A stretch of 64,000 nucleotides of DNA from assembly GCA_947623205.1 (NCBI GenBank), contig CANQGM010000002.1, forward strand, positions 121,410 to 185,409. The letters are read 5' to 3'. This stretch comes from an uncultured Clostridia bacterium. Lineage in GTDB: Bacteria; Bacillota; Clostridia; Oscillospirales; Acutalibacteraceae. The notes beneath the pieces are model-generated. The model was not told the origin of the DNA. It worked only from the letters and a program-made list of their open reading frames with translations, and did not search any database. The translations under genes and the position numbers were made by a program. This document shows, piece after piece, positions 29,125 to 39,129 of the stretch. Each line of letters opens with the position of its first letter. Position 1 is the stretch's first letter.

Positions 29125-29796
29125 ATGAAAGGTGTAGTATTTTCGTTAAAGAAATCTGATTTTGCCAGAAGAAATCGCAGAAAAATAACAGTTTCCGATC
29201 TGCGTTATTTTTTTAAGCGGTACGGAGTAATGGTTATGTGCGTTACGCTTCTTTTTGCCGGACTGATATTTGGTTCTGCCTATGCGCAAAATTCCACTTC
29301 ATCTCTGCTTGATTCGCTTGATTTTTTATTTACCACAAACCTTGATGTGCGTCTGTCACAAAATGCCGCAGAAACATTCTGCGCGTGCTTTGCTTCAGAT
29401 TTTATATTTCTTTTTGTTGTATTTTTGCTCGGTCTTGCTCCTTGGGGAATACCGATGCTTTTATTTGTATTGTTTTTTAAAGGCTTTGGTACGGGACTCA
29501 CGGCGGGGTATCTTTATATGGCTCACTCTTTAAAAGGAGTTGGATTTTACCTGATTGTTTTGCTTCCGGGAACGTTTTTGTTCTGTATGGCGCTTTCACT
29601 GTTTTCGACATCGGCTTTTTATATATCAAAGCGAATGTTTTTTTATACAATAGGCCGTAATGTTCCTGCGCAGCCCCTTCGTAAAGGAGTTATAAATTTT
29701 TGCTCGCGTTCAATGTCGTCGCTTATTATGACATTTTTTTCCGCCCTGCTTGATGTTGTTTTATGGACATTGTTTGCCGGAGTATTTAATTTTTAG
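29125..29796 (+). CDS. SpoIIM-like (stage II sporulation protein M family) membrane protein
   Basis: MKGVVFSLKKSDFARRNRRKITVSDLRYFF..., TM pattern; start at 29125 after SD AAAGGAA. Confidence 0.65.
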   Translation: MKGVVFSLKKSDFARRNRRKITVSDLRYFFKRYGVMVMCVTLLFAGLIFGSAYAQNSTSSLLDSLDFLFTTNLDVRLSQNAAETFCACFASDFIFLFVVFLLGLAPWGIPMLLFVLFFKGFGTGLTAGYLYMAHSLKGVGFYLIVLLPGTFLFCMALSLFSTSAFYISKRMFFYTIGRNVPAQPLRKGVINFCSRSMSSLIMTFFSALLDVVLWTLFAGVFNF

Positions 29797-29812
29797 TCAT
29801 CGGAGGTTTATA

Positions 29813-30775
29813 ATGGCATCTGAGAAAAATATATTTGCTCTGTCTGACTTTTTTTCATCTTTATTTCATAATTTTCCGAAACTACTGTTTACAAATGTAT
29901 TGTTTGCGGTTCCTTTCGCCGTATTTTTCGGAATTTTTTGGTTTATAAATACAGCCTCGTCAATAAACTCAAACTTTATTTTATTTCTTACGGCAATTCC
30001 GCTGTTTCCGTTTTATGCGGGAGTTACACAGGTAACTTCGCATATGGCAAGAGGAGAAAAAGATGTTAAAGTTTTTCAGACCTTTATTAACGGAGTCAAA
30101 GAGAATTTTCTCAGATTTTTATTATACGGGTTTATTTTTTATGCCGCAATTTTTTTCAGTTATTATTCAATTATAATGTACTCCGGATTTGGAAGATATA
30201 ACAATGCGTTTTATGTTTTACTTGTTTTGTGCGTTATAATTTCGGTTTTTTTTCTGTTTGTATTTTACTATGTACCGCCTATGTCAGTTACCTTTGACCT
30301 TTCTGTCAAAAACATATTAAAAAACAGCGCGTTAATGACCTTTGGCGAGATAAAAAGTAATTTTATTGCAACATTCGGCTTATTTGTTTTGTTTCTTGTT
30401 TGTGCCACGGTACTGTTTTGCTGTAAATACGCTGCTGCAATAATAATTGCTACCGTTGTTCTTGCGCTTTTCTTTGTTCCGTCGCTTATGTCATTTATAA
30501 TTAATTCGTCAATATATAAAGCGATGTATTCTATGATTACGGGCAAGGATGAGAAAAGCACTGAAATTGATAAAAAAATAAAGAACCGAAAAAAAGGTCA
30601 GTTTTATGATAATTTTGAAGATAAAAAAAACAGCGTTGCGGAAAGCTTTGCCGGCTTAAAGGTTGACGAATCAAAAGACGGCGATGAATACATTTTTTAT
30701 AACGGAAGAATGATAAAGCGCAGCGTATTGATAAAGCTTAAAAAAGAGTCAGAAGAAAAAAAGGAGAATGAATAA
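29813..30775 (+). CDS. multi-TM membrane protein
   Basis: MASEKNIFALSDFFSSLFHNFPKLLFTN...; SD GGAGG before ATG 29813. Confidence 0.7.
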   Translation: MASEKNIFALSDFFSSLFHNFPKLLFTNVLFAVPFAVFFGIFWFINTASSINSNFILFLTAIPLFPFYAGVTQVTSHMARGEKDVKVFQTFINGVKENFLRFLLYGFIFYAAIFFSYYSIIMYSGFGRYNNAFYVLLVLCVIISVFFLFVFYYVPPMSVTFDLSVKNILKNSALMTFGEIKSNFIATFGLFVLFLVCATVLFCCKYAAAIIIATVVLALFFVPSLMSFIINSSIYKAMYSMITGKDEKSTEIDKKIKNRKKGQFYDNFEDKKNSVAESFAGLKVDESKDGDEYIFYNGRMIKRSVLIKLKKESEEKKENE

Positions 30776-30776
30776 T

Positions 30777-31379
30777 ATGAACGGTAAATACAGTGATAAA
30801 AAATCAAAGACAGTTGTAATAATAATTTGTGCGGCCGTCATTGCCGCAATTGCTGTTTTATGTGTGTTTTTGTTTATTAATTTGAACAGTTCATCAAATA
30901 CACAGCCGACAGAACAAACTCTTCAAACCGCGCAGTCAACAGATTCACAGACACAGCCTGATATGGGGCAGACATCTGAAACAACTTTGCCGCCGGACGA
31001 CTCGTCTGCCGAGACTAAGGAAACGCAGAAGGTCGTTGTTCCTACAAATAATAACATTTCTGATAAAGTTTATTACTTTAGCAAAACATTTTCACCCTAT
31101 AAGGCAATTGATTCGGAAACGGGAGATCCCTGCCCTCTAAAAGAAGTTTTCGGCAGTTCATATGCCGGAGGCAGTATCAGTTTTAATAATGACGGTACTT
31201 TTTCCGACACACTGAGTATTTCATCCGTTAATTCCGGGGCATATGCCGTTCAGGGAGATACAATAAAGGCCACTTATACTAATGATAAAAATGTATCTGT
31301 GAACATAGTGCAATGGAATGGTGATGTTCCTGCGGAAATCAGCATTAATTATGGCGGATATGATGTTTATTTCAACTGA
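30777..31379 (+). CDS. single-TM exported protein with C-terminal beta-rich domain
   Basis: N-terminal TM, Ser/Thr/Gln linker, GSISFNNDGTFSDTLS...YDVYFN. Confidence 0.65.
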   Translation: MNGKYSDKKSKTVVIIICAAVIAAIAVLCVFLFINLNSSSNTQPTEQTLQTAQSTDSQTQPDMGQTSETTLPPDDSSAETKETQKVVVPTNNNISDKVYYFSKTFSPYKAIDSETGDPCPLKEVFGSSYAGGSISFNNDGTFSDTLSISSVNSGAYAVQGDTIKATYTNDKNVSVNIVQWNGDVPAEISINYGGYDVYFN

Positions 31380-31394
31380 TAAATTGAGGATTTT

Positions 31395-31889
31395 ATGAGC
31401 AAGTCAAAAAAGAGATCTATAAATACACAACAAAAACCTAAGAAAAAATCAATTAAGAAAAGAACTGCCATTACACTGACGGTTGCAGCAGTTTTTGCGA
31501 CTGCGGCTGTTGTATTGCTTATTTTTCGCTCTGTTACGCAGTCGGCAAAGCTGTCTCAATTTACCGACGCTTCGTGGGTGTGTACGTCGGCATATAATGC
31601 AAGCGGCGACGAGGTAGAGCTTAGCGAAATTTATAACACCAACTATTCGTCGTACAAGGGTTCTTTAAACTTTAGAGACGACGGCACGTTTTCACTCTGG
31701 CTCTCACCGGGTTCGCCGGATGACGGTACCCATGTAGGAAATTACAAAATTGAGAGCGACGCTGAAATTAAAGTTACTTTCAGCGGAGGATATGAGTGCT
31801 CTTTTGATGTGAACCGAAAAAACGGTGAAATCACCTCAATAGTTGTGCCGTATAACGATAATTATGAAGTGTATTTTACAAGAAAATAA
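31395..31889 (+). CDS. single-TM exported protein, paralogous C-terminal domain
   Basis: GSLNFRDDGTFSLWLS...YEVYFTRK. Confidence 0.65.
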   Translation: MSKSKKRSINTQQKPKKKSIKKRTAITLTVAAVFATAAVVLLIFRSVTQSAKLSQFTDASWVCTSAYNASGDEVELSEIYNTNYSSYKGSLNFRDDGTFSLWLSPGSPDDGTHVGNYKIESDAEIKVTFSGGYECSFDVNRKNGEITSIVVPYNDNYEVYFTRK

Positions 31890-31898
31890 AAGCAGTTT

Positions 31899-31929
31899 CC
31901 CTGACCTGTAAAAGGTCAGGGCTTTTCTT
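31899..31929. terminator. terminator between convergent genes
   Basis: CCCTGACCT gtaaa AGGTCAGGG then CTTTTCTTTT. Confidence 0.85.
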
Positions 31930-32155
31930 TTGCATCAACAAACCACCTGTTTTCCTCAAGAAACAAAAAGCGCTCTCTGCCCATAATTATACAGGTGTAG
32001 CGTATTCCTGCGCCGCCGGCTTTAAGCGACGCGGCATATCTTATATCGGTAATTCTGTCAATCTGGTATCTTTTGCCGTTATCCCAGCAAATGTATTCGG
32101 GCAGTAAATTTCCGTCACAGTCAAAAGTGGCGTTTACTTTTACATACTGTTTCAT
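31916..32155 (-). CDS. small conserved hypothetical protein paired with dinB
   Basis: 79 aa MKQYVKVNATFDCDGNLLPEYICWDNGKRYQIDRI..., directly downstream of dinB. Confidence 0.75.
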   Translation of the reverse strand: MKQYVKVNATFDCDGNLLPEYICWDNGKRYQIDRITDIRYAASLKAGGAGIRYTCIIMGRERFLFLEENRWFVDAKEKP

Positions 32156-32169
32156 TTTAATAACCTCTT

Positions 32170-33444
32170 TTATAAATATCCTATGGGATGAATTGTATGG
32201 TCGTCTTTAGGATTAAACGCAGATAAACCGCTGTCACCGAGCAGAACTGCGGGACGTATGATATAGTTTCCAAATCGTTTTTTAAGCCTGTCAATCGTTT
32301 TGTCAAGCTGAATGTTCCGCAACATTTTTTCTTCGTTGTTCAAAAGACTCATTTGACGCGGAACATCGTCGTGTACAAAATCCGTTACACTTACTCCAAT
32401 ACTTCTCAGGGGACGCTGCATTTTATAATTTTTTACAAAAAGATTTATTGCGGCGTTGGTTATCTCCTTTGTAACATTGGTAAAATCGTCAAGCGTACAT
32501 TGTCTTATAAATGAGCAAAGCTCATTGTCACGCACGCTGATCCCCACGGTATGAGCCATAAACCCCTGTTCTCGCATTCTGCGGCATACGCTGTCACACA
32601 AAACGTACATCACCATTTTTACGTCCTCATATGTTTTCATATCACGGGGAGTTGTTGTTGAATTTCCTATTGATTTAACTTCGCTGTTTTCATTCATATG
32701 AGAAACTGGAGATGAGTCATACCCGTTTGCAAAGCCGTAAATCAGTTCGCCCCACTTGCCGAGCTGCGCACGCAAAAGTTCAACAGAAGAGTTTGCAATA
32801 TCGCCTATGGTGTAAATGCCTATATTATGCAGTTTTTTCTTTGTTGCTTTGCCTACATACAGAAGATCCTCCGCTGGAGCGTTCCATATTATTTTTTTAT
32901 AATTATCCCTTGTAATATTTGTTATCGCATCGGGCTTTTTATAGTCGCTCCCGAACTTGGCAAATATTTTATTAAAGCTTACTCCTATGCTTACCGTAAT
33001 GCCAAGCTCTTCTTTAACGCGCCTGTTTATCTCAAATGCAATTTCTGTTCCGCTTTTATCTGTGTTCTGCGTAACGTCAAGCCATGCCTCGTCAAGCCCG
33101 AACGGTTCAATCATATCGGTATAGTCGCTGTAAATTCTCCTTGCCATTTTTGAGAACCTCTTGTAAAGCTCAAAGTGGGGAGGAACGGTAATAACTTCGG
33201 GACACTTCTGTTTTGCCTGCCATATGGCTTCTCCTGTTTTAATGCCGTATTTTTTTGCAATTTCATTTTTTGCAAGAATAATTCCATGCCTGTTTTCAGC
33301 ATTGCCGCTGACCGCAACGGGTTTGTTGCGTATTTTGGGGTTATACAGACACTCCACGCTTGCGTAAAAACCGTTACAGTCGCTGTGCAAAATCACCCTG
33401 TCTTTTTTATATTTGTTTTTATCAACAGCACTATTAATGTTCAT
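32170..33444 (-). CDS. dinB: DNA polymerase IV (Y family)
   Basis: ILHSDCNGFYASVECLYNP, GLDEAWLDVT. Confidence 0.93.
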   Translation of the reverse strand: MNINSAVDKNKYKKDRVILHSDCNGFYASVECLYNPKIRNKPVAVSGNAENRHGIILAKNEIAKKYGIKTGEAIWQAKQKCPEVITVPPHFELYKRFSKMARRIYSDYTDMIEPFGLDEAWLDVTQNTDKSGTEIAFEINRRVKEELGITVSIGVSFNKIFAKFGSDYKKPDAITNITRDNYKKIIWNAPAEDLLYVGKATKKKLHNIGIYTIGDIANSSVELLRAQLGKWGELIYGFANGYDSSPVSHMNENSEVKSIGNSTTTPRDMKTYEDVKMVMYVLCDSVCRRMREQGFMAHTVGISVRDNELCSFIRQCTLDDFTNVTKEITNAAINLFVKNYKMQRPLRSIGVSVTDFVHDDVPRQMSLLNNEEKMLRNIQLDKTIDRLKKRFGNYIIRPAVLLGDSGLSAFNPKDDHTIHPIGYL

Positions 33445-33454
33445 AAAATCATCT

Positions 33455-33502
33455 CGAACAAATGTTTTATTTAATTATAGAACAGATGTTCTAATTTGTC
33501 AA
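33455..33502 (-). promoter_or_regulatory. LexA-type (SOS) regulated consensus promoter of dinB
   Basis: Minus strand TTGACA (33502-33497) -17- TATAAT (33479-33474); GAACAGATGTTC (33480-33491) fills the spacer; second box CGAACAAATGTTT 33455-33467. Confidence 0.88.
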
Positions 33503-33591
33503 TACACAATATTTACTAAAATTTCGTTGTTAATTTTCGTTTGGGAAAGGCTCATTTTAACTGTATATTGATTACATCTGTGTAATTCCCA

Positions 33592-33620
33592 TTTACAAAA
33601 ACAATATGTTGTGTTAAAAT
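33592..33620 (+). promoter_or_regulatory. putative pyrE promoter
   Basis: TTTACA-17 nt-TAAAAT. Confidence 0.45.
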
Positions 33621-33662
33621 TTTAAATGTTTAATTATGTAAAAAAATATTGGGAGATCAATT

Positions 33663-34337
33663 ATGGAGACTTATAAAAAAGAATTTATTGAATTTATGGT
33701 TGACTGTCAGGTGCTCAAATTCGGTGATTTTATAACAAAAAGCGGAAGAAAAACTCCTTTTTTTATAAATACGGGATTTTACAGAACCGGAGCGCAGCTA
33801 AGGAGGCTGGGTCAGTATTATGCGTCTGCAATAGCAGAAAAATTCGGCCTCGATTTTGACGTTCTTTTCGGACCCGCTTACAAGGGGATCCCGCTGTCTG
33901 TCGCCGCATCAATAGCAATCAACGAAAAGTACGGAAAAGACATACGTTACTGCTCAAACCGCAAAGAGGTAAAGGATCATGGCGACAAGGGGATTCTTCT
34001 TGGAAGTCCTATAACAGACAAAGACCGCATTGTAATTATTGAGGATGTTACAACCGCAGGCACTTCAATTGAAGAAACATTGCCTATAATAAAAGCGCAG
34101 GGAGACGTATGTCCAATTGGTTTGGTCGTATCGGTTGACCGTATGGAGAGAGGCAAAGGCGAAAAGAGCGCGCTTTCGGAAATTGAAGAGAAGTACGGAC
34201 TGAAAACAACTGCGATAGTTACAATGGCAGAGGTAGTTGAACATCTTTACAACAAAGAGTACAACGGAAAAGTAATAATTGACGACAATATAAAATCGGC
34301 AATTGATTCTTATTATGAGCAATACGGAGTAAAATAG
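33663..34337 (+). CDS. pyrE: orotate phosphoribosyltransferase
   Basis: FFINTGFYRTGAQL, GPAYKGIPLS, VIIEDVTTAGTSIEE. Confidence 0.94.
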   Translation: METYKKEFIEFMVDCQVLKFGDFITKSGRKTPFFINTGFYRTGAQLRRLGQYYASAIAEKFGLDFDVLFGPAYKGIPLSVAASIAINEKYGKDIRYCSNRKEVKDHGDKGILLGSPITDKDRIVIIEDVTTAGTSIEETLPIIKAQGDVCPIGLVVSVDRMERGKGEKSALSEIEEKYGLKTTAIVTMAEVVEHLYNKEYNGKVIIDDNIKSAIDSYYEQYGVK

Positions 34338-34371
34338 CAGGAATTGATCTTTGTAAAAAGAGGGTTATTTA

Positions 34372-35079
34372 ATGGCTTCATCAACAGGAAATGAACATTC
34401 GGGACACCGGCAGCGTATGAGAAAAAAGTTCATAGAAAACGGCTTTGATGTTTTTGAACCACATGAAGCACTTGAAATGTGTCTTTTCTATGCGATCCCG
34501 AGAAAAGATACAAATCCTCTTGCGCACAAGCTGCTTGACAGATATATTACAATAGGCGGAGTTTGCGACGCTCCTATTGATGAGCTTATGAATGAATTCG
34601 GTTTGTCGGAGTCGGCAGCCGCATATATTAAAATGCTGCCGGAAATCGCAAGGCTGTATAAAGAATCAAAAATGTCGGATGATAACATTATCAATTATGA
34701 GAACTTGGGAGAGATGTTCCAAACAAAATTTATAGGAAGAACAAGCGAGGCAGTTGCGCTTTTGCTTGGAGACGCAAAGGGCAAAATGATTTATTTTAAT
34801 ATAATTTCAAAAGGCTCTATCAATTCTTCCGATATGCCGGTACGAAAAATAGTTGACCTTGCACTGCGCCACAATGCAAAAACCGCTTTTATTGCGCACA
34901 ATCATCCCAGCGGAACCGCTCTTCCGTCACACAGTGACCTTGTTACCACAAAAACAGTGCGTGAAACTCTTTTTGGCGTTGGAGTTGAGCTTGTAGACCA
35001 TTTTATAGTAACTGACGATGACTATGTGTCTTTAAGAGAAAGCGGAATGGCAGGCAACATTTTCTTTTATGATGAATAA
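34372..35079 (+). CDS. radC: RadC/JAB-domain protein
   Basis: AHNHPSGTALPSHSD JAMM-like motif. Confidence 0.9.
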   Translation: MASSTGNEHSGHRQRMRKKFIENGFDVFEPHEALEMCLFYAIPRKDTNPLAHKLLDRYITIGGVCDAPIDELMNEFGLSESAAAYIKMLPEIARLYKESKMSDDNIINYENLGEMFQTKFIGRTSEAVALLLGDAKGKMIYFNIISKGSINSSDMPVRKIVDLALRHNAKTAFIAHNHPSGTALPSHSDLVTTKTVRETLFGVGVELVDHFIVTDDDYVSLRESGMAGNIFFYDE

Positions 35080-35153
35080 ACAGCAGTATGTTCGGCGTTC
35101 TGTTTTTGTCTGAATCAAAGGTCGAAAAACAAATATAAATTTAGTGATGTGTT

Positions 35154-37112
35154 ATGGAATTTAAAATTCATTCAAAATACAAGCCCACAGGGGATCAGCC
35201 TCAGACTATTGAAAGGCTTACAGAAAGCATTAACTCAGGCAACAGGGAACAGACGTTATTGGGTGTTACAGGGTCTGGCAAAACCTTTACAATGGCTAAT
35301 GTAATTGAACGTGTACAGCGCCCTACTCTTGTGCTTGCGCACAACAAAACTCTTGCGGCGCAGCTTTGCAGCGAGTTTAAGGAGTTTTTTCCCGAAAACG
35401 CGGTGGAATATTTTGTAAGCTATTATGATTACTATCAGCCCGAGGCATATGTTGCACAGACTGACACATATATTGAGAAGGACAGCGCAATTAATGATGA
35501 AATAGACAAGCTTCGTCACAGCGCGACCCTTGCACTGTCGGAACGCCGCGATGTAATTATTGTGGCGTCCGTTTCCTGCATATACAGCTTAGGCGACCCT
35601 ATTGATTACCGCAATATGGTCATTTCTCTGCGACCGGGAATGGAGAAAACACGGGATGAACTTGTTAAAAAACTTGTTGAACTGCAATACGAACGCAATG
35701 ACGTCAATTTTATTCGCAATAAATTCAGAGTAAGGGGAGATGTAGTTGAGATTTTCCCTGCGGCTTCAAACGACTCAATTATACGGGTTGAATTTTTCGG
35801 AGATGAAATTGACAGGATCTCGGAGATAAATCCACTTACAGGCGAACTTAAAGCATTATTAAAGCACGCTGCGATTTATCCGGCCTCTCACTATATTGTG
35901 TCAAAAGAAAAAATGCAGGTCGCAATTGAGCAAATTGAAAAAGAGCTTCAGGAACGTCTTGAATTTTTCAGAGAAAACGGCAAATTGCTTGAAGCACAGC
36001 GAATTGAACAGCGAACTCACTACGATATTGAAATGCTTCAGGAGATCGGATTTTGTACCGGAATTGAAAACTATTCAAGAATTTTATCGGGCAGGGTGCC
36101 GGGTTCGTCACCGTTTACGCTGCTTGATTATTTTCCTAAGGATTTTCTTCTGTTTGTTGACGAATCACACGTTACGCTTCCTCAGGTCAGGGGAATGTAT
36201 GCGGGCGACCATGCAAGAAAGAAAAGCCTTGTTGATTACGGTTTCAGACTTCCCTCGGCATATGATAACCGCCCTCTGAATTTTGATGAATTTTACGACC
36301 GAATTAATCAGGTCGTATTTGTCAGCGCAACACCGGGCGACCTTGAACTTTCAAAAAGCAAGGTGGTTGCGGAGCAGATTATAAGACCTACGGGACTTCT
36401 TGACCCTGAAATTTCCGTTCGCCCCACCGAAGGTCAGCTTGACGACCTTGTGTCCGAAATTAATATAAGGGCGGCTAAAAAGCAGCGCACATTGGTCACG
36501 ACTCTTACAAAAAAGATGGCGGAGGATTTAACTGCCTATCTTGAAACAATGGGCATAAGAGTGCGTTATATGCATCACGATATAGATACAGTTGAGCGAA
36601 TGGAAATAGTGCGGGACTTACGTCTTGGTGAGTTTGACGTGCTTGTGGGAATTAACCTTCTCAGAGAAGGTCTTGACATACCCGAGGTTTCTCTGGTTGT
36701 AGTGCTTGACGCTGACAAAGAGGGATTTTTGCGAAGCACCCGCTCACTTATTCAAATTACCGGACGTGCGGCACGCAACAGCGAGGGTATGGTAATTATG
36801 TACGCCGACAGCGTAACCGAATCAATGCGCACGGCAATAACCGAAACTGAACGCCGCCGTGAAATTCAAAGAAAATACAACAAGGAACACGGCATAACGC
36901 CAAAGACCATAGTTAAAAAAGTCAGCGATGTGCTTGAAATTTCAACTCACACCGACAGTGAGTTTAAAAATACAAAAAAGCTTTCAAAAGCACAGAGACA
37001 GCAGTTGATAGAAAGCCTTACAAAAGAGATGAAAGCTGCCGCCAGACTGCTTGAATTTGAACACGCTGCCTATTTGCGAGATAAAATTAAAAAACTGCGC
37101 GGCGAAAAATAA
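35154..37112 (+). CDS. uvrB: excinuclease ABC subunit B
   Basis: [39 protein letters not shown]-terminal UVR motif. Confidence 0.97.
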   Translation: MEFKIHSKYKPTGDQPQTIERLTESINSGNREQTLLGVTGSGKTFTMANVIERVQRPTLVLAHNKTLAAQLCSEFKEFFPENAVEYFVSYYDYYQPEAYVAQTDTYIEKDSAINDEIDKLRHSATLALSERRDVIIVASVSCIYSLGDPIDYRNMVISLRPGMEKTRDELVKKLVELQYERNDVNFIRNKFRVRGDVVEIFPAASNDSIIRVEFFGDEIDRISEINPLTGELKALLKHAAIYPASHYIVSKEKMQVAIEQIEKELQERLEFFRENGKLLEAQRIEQRTHYDIEMLQEIGFCTGIENYSRILSGRVPGSSPFTLLDYFPKDFLLFVDESHVTLPQVRGMYAGDHARKKSLVDYGFRLPSAYDNRPLNFDEFYDRINQVVFVSATPGDLELSKSKVVAEQIIRPTGLLDPEISVRPTEGQLDDLVSEINIRAAKKQRTLVTTLTKKMAEDLTAYLETMGIRVRYMHHDIDTVERMEIVRDLRLGEFDVLVGINLLREGLDIPEVSLVVVLDADKEGFLRSTRSLIQITGRAARNSEGMVIMYADSVTESMRTAITETERRREIQRKYNKEHGITPKTIVKKVSDVLEISTHTDSEFKNTKKLSKAQRQQLIESLTKEMKAAARLLEFEHAAYLRDKIKKLRGEK

Positions 37113-37127
37113 TAAAGGAAGATGTAA

Positions 37128-39113
37128 ATGCCAAGAAAGAAAATTAACGAATATGACAATACCAGCATAACAACTCTTAAAGGCGCCGACCGGGTCCGCA
37201 AAAGACCCGCGGTAATATTCGGTTCTGACGGAATTGAAGGATGTCAGCATTCGGTATTTGAAATTCTTTCAAACTCCATTGACGAAGCGAGAGAGGGTTA
37301 CGGCAAAAAGATTTCGGTGACGCGTTTTTCTGACGGTTCAATTGAAGTTGAAGATTTTGGCAGAGGGATCCCGGTCGATTACAATGAAAATGAAAAAATG
37401 TTCAACTGGGAGCTTGTTTTCTGCGAGATGTACGCAGGCGGAAAATACAATAATAATGAGGGAGAAAGCTATGAATTTTCTCTTGGTATGAACGGACTCG
37501 GACTTTGCTCTACGCAGTACAGTTCAGAGTATATGGACGTTGACATACGCAGGGACGGCTTTCGTTACACTCTGCATTTTGAAAAAGGCAAAAATATAGG
37601 CGGACTTAAAAAAGAACCTTACAGTAAAAATGATACCGGAACAAAAATACATTGGAAACCCGACCTTGAGGTTTTTACCGACATAGATGTTCAGCCTGAA
37701 TATTTTCTTGATATTATGAAACGTCAGGCAATTGTAAACGCAGGCGTTGAGTTTAAATTCAAAAATCAAAACGGAAAATCATTTGATATCACAACATACA
37801 ATTATGCAAACGGAATCGTTGACCATGTTGCGGAGGTAATAGGTGAAAACGGGCTTACGGCGGTTCAGCACTGGACTGCTGAAAGCAGAACCCGAGACCG
37901 TGAAGACAAACCCGAGTACAAATGTAAAATGGACATTGCCGTTGCATTTTCAAATAAAGTCAGCTTAACAGAGTATTATCATAATTCAAGCTGGCTTGAA
38001 CACGGCGGCGCTCCCGACAAGGCGGTTCGCAACGCTTTTGTATATCAAATAGACAATTACTTAAAACAGAACAACAAATATAATAAAACCGAGAGTAAAA
38101 TAAAATATGAAGATGTTGAAGACAGTCTTGTGTGTGTTATTTCGTCGTTTTCAAGCGTTTCATCATATGAAAATCAAACTAAAAAGGCTGTTACAAATAA
38201 AGGTATTCAGGATTCAATGACTGCGTTTCTGCGCAAAAGTCTTGAAGTTTATTTTATTGAAAATCCGCTTGAGGCAGAAAAAATTGCAGAACAGGTGCTT
38301 ATTAATAAGCGCAGCCGTGAAAATGCCGAAAAGACACGCCTCAACATAAAAAAGAAGCTTTCGGGCAGTCTCGATATAACAAACAGGGTCGCAAAGTTTG
38401 TGGACTGCAGAAGTAAAGACGTTTTAAAACGCGAATTGTTCATAGTAGAGGGCGATTCTGCTCTCGGCGCGTGTAAACAGGCAAGAAACCCGGATTTTCA
38501 GGCTATTATGCCAATCAGGGGCAAAATACTTAACTGTTTGAAAGCCGATTACGATAAAATATTCAAAAGCGAAATAATAACAGACCTTCTCAAGGTTCTC
38601 GGCTGCGGAGTTGAGGTAAAGTCAAAGGCAAACAAAAATCTCTCGGTCTTTGATATGGATGCGCTGCGCTGGAACAAGGTTATTCTTTGTACAGACGCCG
38701 ATGTAGACGGATTTCAAATCAGAACTCTGCTGCTTACAATGCTTTACAGACTTACGCCTACATTGATTGAAGCGGGAAAAGTGTTCATTGCTGAATCTCC
38801 GCTATATGAAATTACATCAAAAAACGATGTTTACTTTGCATATGATGAGGCCGAAAAGGACAAATTTATAAGTCAAATAGGAAACGAAAAGTTTACTGTT
38901 CAGCGAAGCAAGGGTCTTGGCGAAAACGAACCCGATATGATGAATCTCACAACAATGAATCCCGACACCCGACGTCTTATTAAAGTAATGCCGGACGACG
39001 CGGCACAAACGGCTAATATATTTGATATTCTGCTGGGAGATAATTTGCAGGGAAGAAAAGATTATATTGTTGAACACGGTAACGAGTACATTGATAACCT
39101 TGATGTAAGCTGA
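37128..39113 (+). CDS. divergent type IIA topoisomerase ATPase subunit (GyrB/ParE-like)
   Basis: SNSIDEAREGYG, EDFGRGIPV, NQTKKAV, VEGDSALG, PIRGKILNC, CTDADVDGFQIRTLLLT. Confidence 0.9.
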   Translation: MPRKKINEYDNTSITTLKGADRVRKRPAVIFGSDGIEGCQHSVFEILSNSIDEAREGYGKKISVTRFSDGSIEVEDFGRGIPVDYNENEKMFNWELVFCEMYAGGKYNNNEGESYEFSLGMNGLGLCSTQYSSEYMDVDIRRDGFRYTLHFEKGKNIGGLKKEPYSKNDTGTKIHWKPDLEVFTDIDVQPEYFLDIMKRQAIVNAGVEFKFKNQNGKSFDITTYNYANGIVDHVAEVIGENGLTAVQHWTAESRTRDREDKPEYKCKMDIAVAFSNKVSLTEYYHNSSWLEHGGAPDKAVRNAFVYQIDNYLKQNNKYNKTESKIKYEDVEDSLVCVISSFSSVSSYENQTKKAVTNKGIQDSMTAFLRKSLEVYFIENPLEAEKIAEQVLINKRSRENAEKTRLNIKKKLSGSLDITNRVAKFVDCRSKDVLKRELFIVEGDSALGACKQARNPDFQAIMPIRGKILNCLKADYDKIFKSEIITDLLKVLGCGVEVKSKANKNLSVFDMDALRWNKVILCTDADVDGFQIRTLLLTMLYRLTPTLIEAGKVFIAESPLYEITSKNDVYFAYDEAEKDKFISQIGNEKFTVQRSKGLGENEPDMMNLTTMNPDTRRLIKVMPDDAAQTANIFDILLGDNLQGRKDYIVEHGNEYIDNLDVS

Positions 39114-39129
39114 TTGGAGAGGAAGAGTA

